Assembly (NCBI RefSeq): GCF_016055185.1
Contig: NZ_JAECVR010000006.1
Coordinates: 1-64,000, forward strand
Source: Paenactinomyces guangxiensis
GTDB lineage: Bacteria > Bacillota > Bacilli > Thermoactinomycetales > Thermoactinomycetaceae
Length of the DNA: 64,000 bases
Reading direction: 5' to 3'
Under the pieces are notes generated by a model. It did no database searches, was not told the origin of the DNA, and saw nothing but the letters and a program-made list of their open reading frames with translations. A program made the translations under genes and the position numbers. Shown one piece after another: positions 25,440 to 35,665 of this stretch. Position 1 is the stretch's first letter. Each line of letters opens with the position of its first letter.

Positions 25440-25955
25440 CTATTTTCTCCCGGTTTGAAATAAATATTGTCCGATCAGCAATTTTGAAACGTGCAAAAAC
25501 ATTTCTTGCCGTTCTACATATCCATGGGTAAAAATGCCGACAGCCCCCTGATTGGTTCCGATATTCTTTTGGTTTGTATATTGCTCCATCACGAAGCTTA
25601 GTTCTTTCCCTTTCTTTAATGGAATGAAAAATTCATCCGGAAGCTTGATCCTGGCTCCACCAGCCATCACTTGAATGCCATTCCGGTCTGTTAATGCTCC
25701 CCAATTACACAGAAACAAGCCGTGAGCTGTTTGCACGACTCCTCCTTCTAAACCGACTCCTATGTCTGCCTCCATCTCTTTTCTTGCATTTCTGGCACGA
25801 TTCATGGCACCTTGAATGGTTTCTTCATCGGATAAAGGCTGATCCGGGACACCTGAAGGCACCGATACGGGGAGTATCGTGGCATTCAGATGCTGGAATG
25901 CTTTTTCAACTGCTCCAACTTTGGTACCATTTTTTGAGCCAACGGCAACTTTCAT
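25440..25955 (-). CDS. yjjX: YjjX/DUF84-family inosine/xanthosine triphosphatase
   Basis: This 171-residue protein belongs to the YjjX family of housecleaning NTPases that hydrolyse ITP and XTP to keep deaminated purines out of nucleic acids. The N-terminus VAVGSKNGTKVGAVEKAF, then DEETIQGAMNRARNA and IGVGLEGGV are the family blocks. Full length. It appears to be a single-gene unit. Confidence 0.88.
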   Translation of the reverse strand: MKVAVGSKNGTKVGAVEKAFQHLNATILPVSVPSGVPDQPLSDEETIQGAMNRARNARKEMEADIGVGLEGGVVQTAHGLFLCNWGALTDRNGIQVMAGGARIKLPDEFFIPLKKGKELSFVMEQYTNQKNIGTNQGAVGIFTHGYVERQEMFLHVSKLLIGQYLFQTGRK

Positions 25956-26157
25956 CTTTTTTCACCTGCATTCGTTTTTTTAACTGCTGTTATATATGTG
26001 CTACAGTTTTATAAAATCATTCTTTCTCTGCTTATCATCATTAATTTCCCCCTGATAAAATTAAGGCTTCTCATCCATTCTTATGTTATCATGTATTTTA
26101 AACTAAGGGCCGTTTTCAAATTTTCACTTGTAATCATAGGCTTATTTTAGACTTCGA

Positions 26158-26211
26158 GATAATGAAGCAGCCTTAGTCCAATAAACATTTGAACTAAGGC
26201 TGCATCATTAT
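26158..26211. terminator. Hairpin downstream of the GH3 gene
   Basis: GCAGCCTTAGT and ACTAAGGCTGC form an 11-bp stem that extends outward past one A-A mismatch through ATAATGA/TCATTAT. It ends the convergent-free gap between yjjX and the GH3 gene. The rest of 25956-26157 shows no gene. Confidence 0.6.
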
Positions 26212-26219
26212 TTATTATT

Positions 26220-29200
26220 TTATTTTCGCTTCCCAACAAACCGGAAAGTATCTATATTGATATTCCCTTTAAACACCAGGTAAACATCGTGTTTTCCTTT
26301 TACCTCATTTACCCTGGTTTGGACGGTTGTCCACTTTTGCCAGCCGCCGGTATCTTGAACGGCAACGGTTCCAATCCGCTGTCCTCTGGCCGGGTCGTCC
26401 AGTCTGATTTCAATATGTCCTCCGCCGTTGGCGCTTGCAACCTTTGCCTGGAAGCCGGTTAAATCCTTTTTCAAATCCGCGTCACGGAAAGCAATCCAGT
26501 CACCGGGGTCTGTTTCACCAACGGCGTAATCGCCTGTTTTGGATTCCTCTACCATTTTTACACCGTGATAGTCGTCATAGTTTTCTGCCTTTGTTTCCAC
26601 TGAGAGGTCTCTGCTTTTGATTGTTTCACCCTTCACCTTCAGCTTTTCGGTTAACTGGATGTCTTCTGATGATTTCCCTGCCATAATCGTGTAAGTACCT
26701 GATTCAACCGTATATTTTTCCCGGGTTACATCCCAGAAGGCAAGATCTTTGACCGGCAGCCTGAAGGTAACCCGTTTGGTTTCACCCGGTTTAAAACTTA
26801 ATCTTTGGAATCCTTTCAACTCTTTGAGCGGACGTTGAACTCTGGATTCCTCTGCTCGTGTATACAATTGGACAACTTCATCACTGGCTGTAGATCCGGT
26901 GTTTTTCACATCGACGGTTACGGTTACTGTATCATTTGCTTTTACTGTCTTGTTTTTTATGTTTAAGTTCTTGTACTCAAAGTTTGTGTAGGTTAAACCG
27001 TGACCAAAAGGATATAACGGTTTACCATCGAAATACTGGTAAGTGCGTTTTCCTTTGATGATGTCGTATTCCATCATGTCAGGAAGCTGGTCAACACTTG
27101 CATACCATGTCTGGTTCAATCGTCCCGCAGGTGCGTAATCGCCAAACAGGGCGTCTGCAATCGCCCGGCCTTCCTCCTGGCCGCCGTGAGCAGAATACAA
27201 AATCGCTTTTACATTCGGGTTGTTTTCCACTTTCGGCATGGCCATCGGATAGCCTGAGATCACAACGACGATGGTGTTCGGGTTTACCGCAGCCACCTTT
27301 TGAATTAATGCTTCCTGTGATGGCGGGAGAGTGATATCCTGGCGGTCTATGGTTTCCCTGGCATTCAGCATGGTCTGGTCACCAACCACTACCACTGCTG
27401 CTTCTGCATTCCTGGCGGCCTCTTGTGCTTCTTTTTCACCATTTACAACCATCTTCTGTTCAAATTTTTCCGTGTTTCCGGTAACGGAAGACTTGGTGGC
27501 CTTCAGTTTGTGCGGGGCCTCGTTCTCCACTGTTACATATCTTCCGCCTTTAAGTCCTGTGTCCCAATGGCCCCATTGATAGTTATAAAGTGAATAGGTA
27601 CCATCGTTTTGCTTTTCAAGATTGTAGTTTTGATAGGTGAACCAGTCCTGGGTGCCTGGACGGTCTTCCTGGTCCCCGGGAGCGCTTTCATTGTTCTTTA
27701 CATCATCACTGCCTGTATTTGATACATATTTATCATTGGCATGGGATCTTAGCAGATATTGATTCCAGCCAAAATCGTATAAAGAGAAAGTTTCATTTTT
27801 TCCAATGCTTTCACTGTTGGCTGCCAAATTTTCATTGCCTGAGGGTGAAGCGGTTACATATTTTCCGGTTGAAACAGACTTCAATGCAATTTGATTGACT
27901 CCGCGGGAGAAAACAATTTTGTCTTTATCAACTTTTGTCTTTATTCCGTCTAAAGTGGACACAGTATATGGGAAGGTACCGCTGTAAAAATCATTAAACA
28001 CTTGATCCGCAAGCGGCCCGATCACCGCCACTTTGCCCTTTGCATCTTTTTTTAACGGGAGAGCGTTTTCTTCATTCTTTAAAAGAACCAGTTGTTTTTG
28101 CGCTGCTTTCAGAGCCAATTTCTGATGCTCTTTGCTGTTGATCACATTTACATCAATATTGGCATACGGATTCAACCCGGGAGGATCAAATTCACCGGTG
28201 AGGAATCGCACTTCCAGTATATTTCTCACAGCCTTGTCAATATCTGCTTCCACAAGCAACCCCTGATTCAGAGCCTCTTTGATCCAGCCAATCACGACAT
28301 CGGAGTTTTTATCCTGATCGGTAAAGCTGTCAACACCTGCTTTAATCGTCAATGCGGCTGCTTCTGCCATTGTGTCAACATACTTATGATCATTTTTGAT
28401 TCCGGACACATCGAATGCATCACTTACGACGAAAAATTTATCTGCCCAATCTTTTTTGACAACATCATTGATAAGAGGGCTTAAAATAGCCGGTTTTCCG
28501 TTGATCGCATTATAAGCGGGCATCATGGAAAGTGCCGACTTGGAAGCGATTGCTGTTTCAAAAGATTTCAGTTGATATTCATACAAATTTCTGGGGTCCA
28601 GGCTGGAAGAGCTTGCTCCCCTGTTTTCTTCATTGTTGTACCCCAGAAAGTGTTTTAAGGTGGGAATTGTCTTTATATACTTTGGGTGTTCTCCCTTCAG
28701 ACCTGTAGAATACGCCTGTGAAATCCGGCCTGTCAGGTAAGGGTCTTCCCCATATGCCTCCTCGTTTCTCCCCGCTCTCGGGTCTCTTTGCAGGTCAACG
28801 ACAGGTGCCCAAACCGATAATCCCACATTCACAGGGTCCTTCTTATGAAAAGCTCTTACTTCATCCCCGACTGCCGATCCAACTTTTTTGATCAAATTCT
28901 CATCCCAGGTATTGGCAAATCCGGTCGCCTGAGGGAATACAGTTGCTTTCCCCAGCCAGGAAACCCCGTGAAGGGCTTCTGTACCCGTCCGAAACGATTT
29001 AATTCCCAGTCGCGGAATCGCCGGCTGGTATTGGTGCAACAGTGATACTTTTTCATCCAGCGTCAATCTTGAAATTAAGTCATCCACACGCTTCTTCAGC
29101 GGAAGATTGGGATTCTGAAACGGATACTGGTATGTCTCTGCACCATATGCGTTCAATGCCGGGAAACTCATTTGCAAAGTGAACACAACTGCGAGGAAAA

Positions 29201-29240
29201 TGCCGAACAACTTTTTTACACCAGTTGGACGCCTTTTCAA
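26220..29240 (-). CDS. Secreted GH3 glycosidase with inserted beta-trefoil-like domain and C-terminal CBM6
   Basis: The 1006-residue protein has a signal peptide (KKLFGIFLAVVFTLQMSFPALNAYGA), a GH3 N-terminal barrel (about 45-360) with KHFLGY at 196-201 and the nucleophile D274 in FVVSDAFDV, a GH3 C-terminal domain, a fibronectin III-like domain (about 770-840) and a CBM6-like module (about 880-1006). Residues about 450-600 interrupt the C-terminal domain with repeats (YVTASPSGNENLAA, YVSNTGSDDV, YVTVENEAPHKLKA) like a fascin/ricin-type trefoil. Family activities are beta-glucosidase or beta-xylosidase. Sugar ABC genes lie upstream in the same direction. Confidence 0.87.
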   Translation of the reverse strand: MKRRPTGVKKLFGIFLAVVFTLQMSFPALNAYGAETYQYPFQNPNLPLKKRVDDLISRLTLDEKVSLLHQYQPAIPRLGIKSFRTGTEALHGVSWLGKATVFPQATGFANTWDENLIKKVGSAVGDEVRAFHKKDPVNVGLSVWAPVVDLQRDPRAGRNEEAYGEDPYLTGRISQAYSTGLKGEHPKYIKTIPTLKHFLGYNNEENRGASSSSLDPRNLYEYQLKSFETAIASKSALSMMPAYNAINGKPAILSPLINDVVKKDWADKFFVVSDAFDVSGIKNDHKYVDTMAEAAALTIKAGVDSFTDQDKNSDVVIGWIKEALNQGLLVEADIDKAVRNILEVRFLTGEFDPPGLNPYANIDVNVINSKEHQKLALKAAQKQLVLLKNEENALPLKKDAKGKVAVIGPLADQVFNDFYSGTFPYTVSTLDGIKTKVDKDKIVFSRGVNQIALKSVSTGKYVTASPSGNENLAANSESIGKNETFSLYDFGWNQYLLRSHANDKYVSNTGSDDVKNNESAPGDQEDRPGTQDWFTYQNYNLEKQNDGTYSLYNYQWGHWDTGLKGGRYVTVENEAPHKLKATKSSVTGNTEKFEQKMVVNGEKEAQEAARNAEAAVVVVGDQTMLNARETIDRQDITLPPSQEALIQKVAAVNPNTIVVVISGYPMAMPKVENNPNVKAILYSAHGGQEEGRAIADALFGDYAPAGRLNQTWYASVDQLPDMMEYDIIKGKRTYQYFDGKPLYPFGHGLTYTNFEYKNLNIKNKTVKANDTVTVTVDVKNTGSTASDEVVQLYTRAEESRVQRPLKELKGFQRLSFKPGETKRVTFRLPVKDLAFWDVTREKYTVESGTYTIMAGKSSEDIQLTEKLKVKGETIKSRDLSVETKAENYDDYHGVKMVEESKTGDYAVGETDPGDWIAFRDADLKKDLTGFQAKVASANGGGHIEIRLDDPARGQRIGTVAVQDTGGWQKWTTVQTRVNEVKGKHDVYLVFKGNINIDTFRFVGKRK

Positions 29241-29429
29241 TGCTGACTCACCTCTTTTTTACTTTGTAAACATCTTTTTGGTATGTGCAGAGTCCCTCTT
29301 CCTAACGATTCTGACAAAGGATCGTGGGATCAGTAACAGCTGTGGTTTCGAATACATCCCCCCTTTCAATTGATCTGACTGTAAGGTAGTCCTGTGATGA
29401 AAATCGGGCTGCCGTACATGTTTCATTAT

Positions 29430-30254
29430 TTAGCCCTTAATTGACCCGGACACCGTTCCGCCGACGATATGTTTTTGTCCAAGCAAAAAGACGATTAATA
29501 CAGGCAGAGAAGTGAGTACAATATCAGCACTTACCAGATTCCACCGGGCGCTGAATTGACCGAAAAAGTTATAGACTGCTAATGTCATTGGCCACTTTTC
29601 CACTGAATTCAACAAATAGAGCGGTGCTGTAAATTCATTCCAAACGCTCAGGAAATTAAGAACAAAGATTGTAACCAGTACCGGCTTCAGAAGCGGAACA
29701 ATCACCCTGAAAAACAATGAGAAGCTGTTGCATCCATCCATGATTGCCGCTTCATCCAATTCCCGGGGAATTTTGCCTACAAATGCATATGTGATAAAGA
29801 GAGAGATCGGAATTCCCATCGCTGTGTAGAGGAAAATCATTCCTGCATAGGTATTAAGCAAATTCAGCGATTTCATCACACTCATCAAAGGGATGTAATT
29901 CAACGGCAGTGTAATCCCAAGTACCAAAAATAAATAAATAAAGTTATTGAATTTTGATTGATTACGGGCTAAAACAAAAGCTGCAAAAGCCACTACAATA
30001 ACAACCAGGAGAGAACTTACAACCGCATAGAACATACTGTTAAGAAATGAACTCAATAGATGTCCCTGTTCGATCACAACCTGATAATTTTCCACCATCC
30101 ATTTTTCAGGCAGAGATAAATTTAAAACGGTTGCTTCAGTATCGGTTTTAAAAGAATTAATCACAATTACAATAAATGGAACAATGACGATCAAACTTAA
30201 AATCCAGGCAATCATATTTAAACTCAGCGATCGAATGGCCTTTTTCACACTCAT
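29430..30254 (-). CDS. Sugar ABC transporter permease (MalG type)
   Basis: This 274-residue permease has six membrane segments and the cytoplasmic EAA loop as ELDEAAIMDGCNSFSLFFRVIVPLLKPVLV, which docks the ATPase. The ATG at 30254 overlaps the preceding permease stop as ATGA and follows AAGGTGG. It works with 30254-31126 and the lipoprotein at 31257-32552. No ATPase gene is in this set; a shared MsmX-like ATPase, or the one at 47789-48919, could serve. Confidence 0.88.
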   Translation of the reverse strand: MSVKKAIRSLSLNMIAWILSLIVIVPFIVIVINSFKTDTEATVLNLSLPEKWMVENYQVVIEQGHLLSSFLNSMFYAVVSSLLVVIVVAFAAFVLARNQSKFNNFIYLFLVLGITLPLNYIPLMSVMKSLNLLNTYAGMIFLYTAMGIPISLFITYAFVGKIPRELDEAAIMDGCNSFSLFFRVIVPLLKPVLVTIFVLNFLSVWNEFTAPLYLLNSVEKWPMTLAVYNFFGQFSARWNLVSADIVLTSLPVLIVFLLGQKHIVGGTVSGSIKG

Positions 30255-31126
30255 CAATTTTCCACCTTCCTGTTCATCACACGAATAATAAACACAGAGG
30301 CAATCGCCATGATTATGAACAGAATAGTTGATAATGCGCTGCCCATTCCCCAATATCCCTTCGCAAAAGCAGAATAAACAGCTGTATTAATTACATCAGT
30401 CGCAGAGCCGGGCCCGCCGTTTGTTAAAACATAAATAATGTCAAACACCCTTAATCCATAGGTGATATTTAGAACAGTTGCAATCGTCATGGTCGGAAGA
30501 AGCATCGGCACTGTAATCTTGAATAATCTTTGAAAAAAGCCCGCACCATCCATTTCCGCAGCTTCATAGAGATCTTTGGGAATGGCTAATAATCCCGCGA
30601 TAAAGAGGACCATAATATAGCCCATCCCTTTCCATGTATCCACCGCCATCACGGAAGGCATGGCCCAGGTTAAAGAACCAAGCCAATTTTGCGCCAAAAA
30701 TTCCAGCCCCAGGGCCTTCAAGGTTGTATTGATAAATCCATTGTTTGGATCAAGTAAACTTTTAAATACCAGACCGACAATAAGGAAAGATAATACCTGG
30801 GGGGAAAAGATAATCATTCGATGCAGATTGGCCGCTTTTACCCCGCTGACAAGCAGGATGGCAATAAACAGGCCCAGCACTGTCTTGGCAATAGATGTAA
30901 CAATGGTAAACACCAATGTATTTTTGATATACGATAAATAAACATGATCACCAAATATGATCTCTTTATAGTTTTCAAACCCAATAAAGTTTTTATTGAG
31001 ATCATAGCTGTTCCAGTCTGTAAAAGAATAATAAATTCCTACAATTGCCGGAACAACAATAAAAATGGTATAAAAGATGATTGCACCTAACGAGAAATAC
31101 CAGGGATAAATTTTATTTGCTTTCAT
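30254..31126 (-). CDS. Sugar ABC transporter permease (MalF type)
   Basis: This 290-residue permease has six membrane segments and an EAA loop (LYEAAEMDGAGFFQRLFKITVPMLLPTM). ATG 31126 has GAGAGG 10 bases upstream; the TTG at 31144 lacks a ribosome binding site. It forms the permease pair with the next gene. Confidence 0.88.
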   Translation of the reverse strand: MKANKIYPWYFSLGAIIFYTIFIVVPAIVGIYYSFTDWNSYDLNKNFIGFENYKEIIFGDHVYLSYIKNTLVFTIVTSIAKTVLGLFIAILLVSGVKAANLHRMIIFSPQVLSFLIVGLVFKSLLDPNNGFINTTLKALGLEFLAQNWLGSLTWAMPSVMAVDTWKGMGYIMVLFIAGLLAIPKDLYEAAEMDGAGFFQRLFKITVPMLLPTMTIATVLNITYGLRVFDIIYVLTNGGPGSATDVINTAVYSAFAKGYWGMGSALSTILFIIMAIASVFIIRVMNRKVEN

Positions 31127-31256
31127 GTCGCACAATCCTCTCAATCATTAGTAAAACTTCCGTATCAGAGAGTTCTTCCTCTATGAAAGTGATAAAATCA
31201 GCCGGAGCCACGTAGAAAAGGCTCCGGCTCATGCAGGGAATGCTTAAGGAATCTTA

Positions 31257-32552
31257 CTATTTCCAGTAAGGGTCTCGCAGAACCTTCGCTTGTTCTTCCC
31301 TTCGCCTGTCAATGTTTTCAAGCACCTGCTTTGGAGTAAGCGATCCGGCGAACATACCGGATAAATCCTTTCCGATATCCATCCATTGCGGGTCGATATA
31401 TTTTACCGCGGCCTGCATCACGGTTCCTTTTTCATGTTTGCTCTCATAATCAATATAATCCTTGGTTAATTTAGGCTTGATTTCCGGCCAGCAAATAGTT
31501 AAGTTTCCTTCTCCGCCATCAAAAACTCTTTGCAGATTTTCATGCTTTGTCATCCAGCGGAAGAATTGGAGAATTTCTTTTTGATGTTCAGAATGTTTAT
31601 TTCCAATCATGGCTGCAGAACCGCCGGGGTTGATTCCGATTATTTGGTTATCTCCCCACGGCATAACGAAGAATCCTATATTATCCTTCATTTCAGGATA
31701 AGCCTTTACAATGTCCTGCTCTGTGCCCTGAACCCTTAAAAACATCGCTGCTTTCCCTTGTCCAAACGCATCGATCCCTGCTTCAACTGTATTTGAAAGG
31801 AAATTTTCACCGAAGTAACCGAGATCAGCAAACTCTTTTAATTGTTTGATGACTGTTTCAAGCTGTTTTAGGTCCTGCACTTTCATCTGATTCTTATTTA
31901 ATTTTTCATATACTCCCGGGTTTAACTTTTCGTAATTGGGCCCTGTTTCAAATAACGGAAGAACTTGATACCAACCGCTTGCCGGTGCCATGTAAAACGG
32001 AGTAATACCGGCATCTTTAATTTTTTGGCTTATGGCTTTAAACTCCGCATAATTGGTAGGCGGCTTAATTCCCAGGTCATTAAATATTTTTTTATTGTAA
32101 TAGACGTACCAAATTTTGGTCGGTGCAAACGATACACCATAAACCTTTCCTTTATAGCTGACCGACTGAAGGATTTCCTTGGACATCCTTTTAGCAAATT
32201 CTTCCTTTGTCAGATCAATGGCATTTTGTTCCGGTCTGATATTGGCGTTTAAACTTAAAGGGTCAACATCGACATTGATAATATCCGGAGCTTCACCTGA
32301 TGCCAGTTTGGCTTTGACCAAGTCCCGCCACTGCGCATCAGGCACGATTTGAAATTCGATTTTGATGCCTGTTTCTTTTTCAAAGTCCTTGGCCATCTCC
32401 TGAATAATCCCTGTTCTGGGAATGCCCGATTGATGCGTTCCAAAAGTCAAAGTTACCTTATCCCCTTCGGAAGATCCATCTGAACTGCAGGCTGCAAGTA
32501 TAGTAGAAAGAATCAGCATCAATGAAAGCGCTAAACATTTTGTCCGCTTCAA
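31257..32552 (-). CDS. Sugar ABC transporter substrate-binding lipoprotein
   Basis: This 431-residue family 1 solute-binding protein has a lipoprotein signal with lipobox LAAC (Cys22), then TFGTHQSGIPRTGIIQEMAKDF and other SBP features. It is anchored outside the membrane and passes an oligosaccharide to the two permeases downstream. Being next to a GH3 enzyme and a YesM/YesN system suggests plant-cell-wall oligosaccharides. A near-cre sequence (TGAAAGCGCTAAACA, one base longer than consensus) overlaps its first codons at 32523-32537. Confidence 0.88.
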   Translation of the reverse strand: MKRTKCLALSLMLILSTILAACSSDGSSEGDKVTLTFGTHQSGIPRTGIIQEMAKDFEKETGIKIEFQIVPDAQWRDLVKAKLASGEAPDIINVDVDPLSLNANIRPEQNAIDLTKEEFAKRMSKEILQSVSYKGKVYGVSFAPTKIWYVYYNKKIFNDLGIKPPTNYAEFKAISQKIKDAGITPFYMAPASGWYQVLPLFETGPNYEKLNPGVYEKLNKNQMKVQDLKQLETVIKQLKEFADLGYFGENFLSNTVEAGIDAFGQGKAAMFLRVQGTEQDIVKAYPEMKDNIGFFVMPWGDNQIIGINPGGSAAMIGNKHSEHQKEILQFFRWMTKHENLQRVFDGGEGNLTICWPEIKPKLTKDYIDYESKHEKGTVMQAAVKYIDPQWMDIGKDLSGMFAGSLTPKQVLENIDRRREEQAKVLRDPYWK

Positions 32553-32705
32553 AATTTTCCCCCCCTGGACTCATCATTTCATATGGTTATAATTAATACC
32601 ACGGTACCTGATTTCACTTAAAGAATACGCTTACATCCATGTACCCTCAATAGACAATTACGGCTTCCTGATTGTAATTTTTAGAATAGAGGGACTGAGG
32701 TATAT

Positions 32706-34598
32706 ATGATCAGACTTAAATTTAAAACACTTCAGCAAAAACTGTTTGCCTATTACTCCGCATTTTTCATCGGCTTCATTATTATCATCGGCCTACTTCT
32801 TTTTATATATTTTGTAAATTATACCAAAAATAATGTCTCCGCCCAACAAAAACAGCTTAGTACCTCGATTGCCAGTTTCTTGGACCAGGAAATAACAAAG
32901 ATGAATAATTTCTCTATGAATATTGTTTACTCAAATATAGTGAAAGAGCACTTTAATCATGATTTATCCCCCATCACTTACCAGAAAAGCAACCTGAGTT
33001 CCCACACTCCTGAAATGTATAAAAACGTAACAACACTTATTGATGTAATTCTGTCAATCATCAGCAGCTCTGAGACTGCGAGACAGGCAAATATCTATGA
33101 TTTTAACGGCCGTATGGTAGGTGCGGGATATTTTAATGGTGAACTTTCAGTAGAATTACAAAAGAAGCCCTGGTATGCAGAAACAATGAAAAAAGATGGA
33201 TCAAAATATATCAGTATGATTAAAAGTCATGATTTGCCTCCGCAATTGCAGAACTCCAAGAGGGACCAGAAATTTATTGCGCTCACCAGGGTTTATAAAA
33301 ATAGTAATTATACCAGTCAGGGGATTATCGAAATACTGCAGGATTGCGACAAGTTGTTTAAATATTTAAATGACCTCAGGAAGACGAATGCTAATCTAAA
33401 AATCTATGTTATTGATTCAGATGGCAACTTTTTTTATCCCTATAACAGCGATGAAGATAAAAAAGAAGGGATTTATTATAAGAATCTTATTACAATGCAG
33501 CGATTAGGTCCTGAAACCACACATCAAATTACCAGCCCGGTCACCCATGATCATCAGCTTATGACATATGCTGTTTTAGATCAAACGGGTTGGACAGTCA
33601 TCATCACACAAAGCCAGAAGGAGTTATTTTCCTACCTGGATCAGTTGAGCAAAATTTTCTTTTTATTAACATTGATTACTCTGTTATTTATCTTAATTAT
33701 TTCCTATATGTTATCCAAAAAAATGACATTGCCGCTTAAACGGCTCCAAAAGGCCATTCGCAAATTGGACATTGACGATTTATCAAAAAGTGATTTTCCT
33801 GTTGTAAATGAAGAAAAAAGCTCCATCGCTGAAATTGATGATCTTAATAGGGCCTTTAATAAAATGAACAAAAAATTGTCTCACTCTTTTAAGGAGCTGC
33901 TGATTTCAAGGTCAAAAGAGTTGGATGCCAAGTTTCTCGCCCTTCAATCACAGATGAACCCTCACTTTCTATATAATAATTTGACAAATATTCGTGTTAT
34001 GGCAGAAGAAGGGATGAACGATCAAATCGTTACTTTATGTGACAATATATCGTTTATGTTACGGTATATTTCAGCTCAAAATAAAAAAGGAGTTTCACTG
34101 GAATCGGAAATTGATTACACAAAACGCTATTTAGATTGTATGAAAATCCGTTATGAAGAGAATTTAACCTATCATTTCGATATACCAGAGCAAATGTATG
34201 ATCTTACGGTACCGAGGCTGATTATTCAGCCTTTAGTTGAAAACTCAATTAAATATGGTTTAGACACCCCTCCCCCGTGGTCTATATTTGTTCATGGTAC
34301 AATTGAAAATGAAAAGTGGCGAATCACCGTGTCCGATAATGGCCCGGGCATGGACCCTTCCGTAAGAAAACAATTTTATGATTTTATGAATTCCTCAAAG
34401 GATATCCTGCACACTCCTGATTTACAAATCAATGGAATGGGACTAAAAAACATTTTTATCAGACTAAAGCTAATGTTTCAGGATGATGCCTGTTTTGAAA
34501 TCAAAAATCTCGATGATCGGGGCCTGTCTGTTACCATTGGGGGACACGTTCATTCAAAGGAGGGAATCGGCAACCATGAAGCGCACCTTGCAAATTAA
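32706..34598 (+). CDS. YesM-like sensor histidine kinase
   Basis: This 630-residue kinase has TM1 (about 15-38), an extracytoplasmic sensing domain (about 40-310), TM2 (about 316-337), a HAMP linker, a His_kinase domain with H420 in QMNPHFLYNN, and an HATPase domain (DNGPGMD, GMGLKNI). YesM-type kinases sense carbohydrates and pair with AraC-type response regulators. It is divergent from the sugar transporter operon, whose genes it probably controls. The ATG is preceded by GGGACTGAGG. Confidence 0.88.
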   Translation: MIRLKFKTLQQKLFAYYSAFFIGFIIIIGLLLFIYFVNYTKNNVSAQQKQLSTSIASFLDQEITKMNNFSMNIVYSNIVKEHFNHDLSPITYQKSNLSSHTPEMYKNVTTLIDVILSIISSSETARQANIYDFNGRMVGAGYFNGELSVELQKKPWYAETMKKDGSKYISMIKSHDLPPQLQNSKRDQKFIALTRVYKNSNYTSQGIIEILQDCDKLFKYLNDLRKTNANLKIYVIDSDGNFFYPYNSDEDKKEGIYYKNLITMQRLGPETTHQITSPVTHDHQLMTYAVLDQTGWTVIITQSQKELFSYLDQLSKIFFLLTLITLLFILIISYMLSKKMTLPLKRLQKAIRKLDIDDLSKSDFPVVNEEKSSIAEIDDLNRAFNKMNKKLSHSFKELLISRSKELDAKFLALQSQMNPHFLYNNLTNIRVMAEEGMNDQIVTLCDNISFMLRYISAQNKKGVSLESEIDYTKRYLDCMKIRYEENLTYHFDIPEQMYDLTVPRLIIQPLVENSIKYGLDTPPPWSIFVHGTIENEKWRITVSDNGPGMDPSVRKQFYDFMNSSKDILHTPDLQINGMGLKNIFIRLKLMFQDDACFEIKNLDDRGLSVTIGGHVHSKEGIGNHEAHLAN

Positions 34599-35349
34599 AA
34601 CGCTTGTTGTTGAAGATGAGTCCCTGATCAGACGCAATATTTCCAGAAAAATAACCGAACTTAATCCCAACTTTATTGTCATTGGTGAAGCCATGAATGG
34701 TCTGGATGCCTTAAAGATTGTCGAAAGCGAAACACCCCAGTTAGTTGTCACAGATATTCAGATGCCGATGATGAATGGGCTTGAGTTAGCCAAAAATATC
34801 TTTTTTGCCTTTCCTCATATCAAAATCGTGATCTTAAGCGGCTACCATGAGTTTGAATATGCACGCCGGGCCATTAATTATAAAGTGGAAGATTATTTAT
34901 TAAAGCCTGTGACAGATGAAAAATTGCATTCTTTATTAGGGAAAATTGAACTTAAAATAAGAGGGGACTTAGACTCCCTTGCAAACATCGCCTCTTCTAT
35001 GTCCGATAAAACCTCACCGGAAGAGCTAGTCGAAGCTGTCAAACTATTTATAAAAGAAAACTATAAAAAAAATTTAACCCTGAAAGAAATAGCCAATGAA
35101 CTCAATTTCACCGTGGATTATTTGGGTAAAATCTTTCGGAAGCACACAAATGAAACGCCTATTAAATACTTGACCCGATTAAGAATCAATGAAGCGAAGC
35201 GCATTCTTTCCACCGACTTGGATATGGAAATTAAAACAGTCGGAAAAATAGTAGGGTATCAGGACCCCTACTATTTTAGCCGCGTATTTAAAACAAACAC
35301 CGGTTATTACCCAAGCGAGTACAGGGCTTTAAAACACAAAACAGAGTGA
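34576..35349 (+). CDS. YesN-like response regulator with AraC DNA-binding domain
   Basis: This 257-residue regulator has a receiver domain with the phosphoacceptor D60 (VVTDIQMP) and a C-terminal AraC HTH (about 160-255; LTLKEIANELNFTVDYLGKIFRK, then VGYQDPYYFSRVFKTNTGYYPSEYR). ATG 34576 has AAAGGAGGG upstream and overlaps the kinase gene by 23 bases. It likely activates the divergent sugar uptake operon. Confidence 0.9.
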   Translation: MKRTLQIKTLVVEDESLIRRNISRKITELNPNFIVIGEAMNGLDALKIVESETPQLVVTDIQMPMMNGLELAKNIFFAFPHIKIVILSGYHEFEYARRAINYKVEDYLLKPVTDEKLHSLLGKIELKIRGDLDSLANIASSMSDKTSPEELVEAVKLFIKENYKKNLTLKEIANELNFTVDYLGKIFRKHTNETPIKYLTRLRINEAKRILSTDLDMEIKTVGKIVGYQDPYYFSRVFKTNTGYYPSEYRALKHKTE

Positions 35350-35579
35350 AAAGAAACCCCTACATTTTGAAAACAAGACTAAAATTAGCGTACTATACGG
35401 GATTCTCCCTTTTAATTTATTCTTCAAGGATTGTATATCTTAACGGCAATTCACTTGAAAATTTGCAGCAGGTGTACGCGGATGTCTTTTCCCGGGAGAT
35501 CCCGCTTGCAATCAGTATTAACCTGATTTCTTCCATTGTCCGTTCGGAATTGTTTCAACGGGGATGGTTGAGGTTATAA
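35346..35579 (+). other. Doubtful ORF in the 35350-35665 gap
   Basis: A 77-codon frame starts at a GTG overlapping the response regulator stop. It has no ribosome binding site of its own and no family I know; its last 40 residues (VYADVFSREIPLAISINLISS) look protein-like and could be a gene fragment. Nothing else is visible in the gap. Confidence 0.25.
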
Positions 35580-35665
35580 CCTTTCCACTTTGACGATCAA
35601 ATGGAAAATAATAATATTAAGACAAAAGACACTCTACCATTGAACAGGTACATATAGCCAAACAG

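Noticed and set aside
32523-32537. cre site in the start of the sugar-binding protein gene
   Set aside because: TGAAAGCGCTAAACA is one base longer than the consensus and lies inside coding sequence, so it is not listed as a site.
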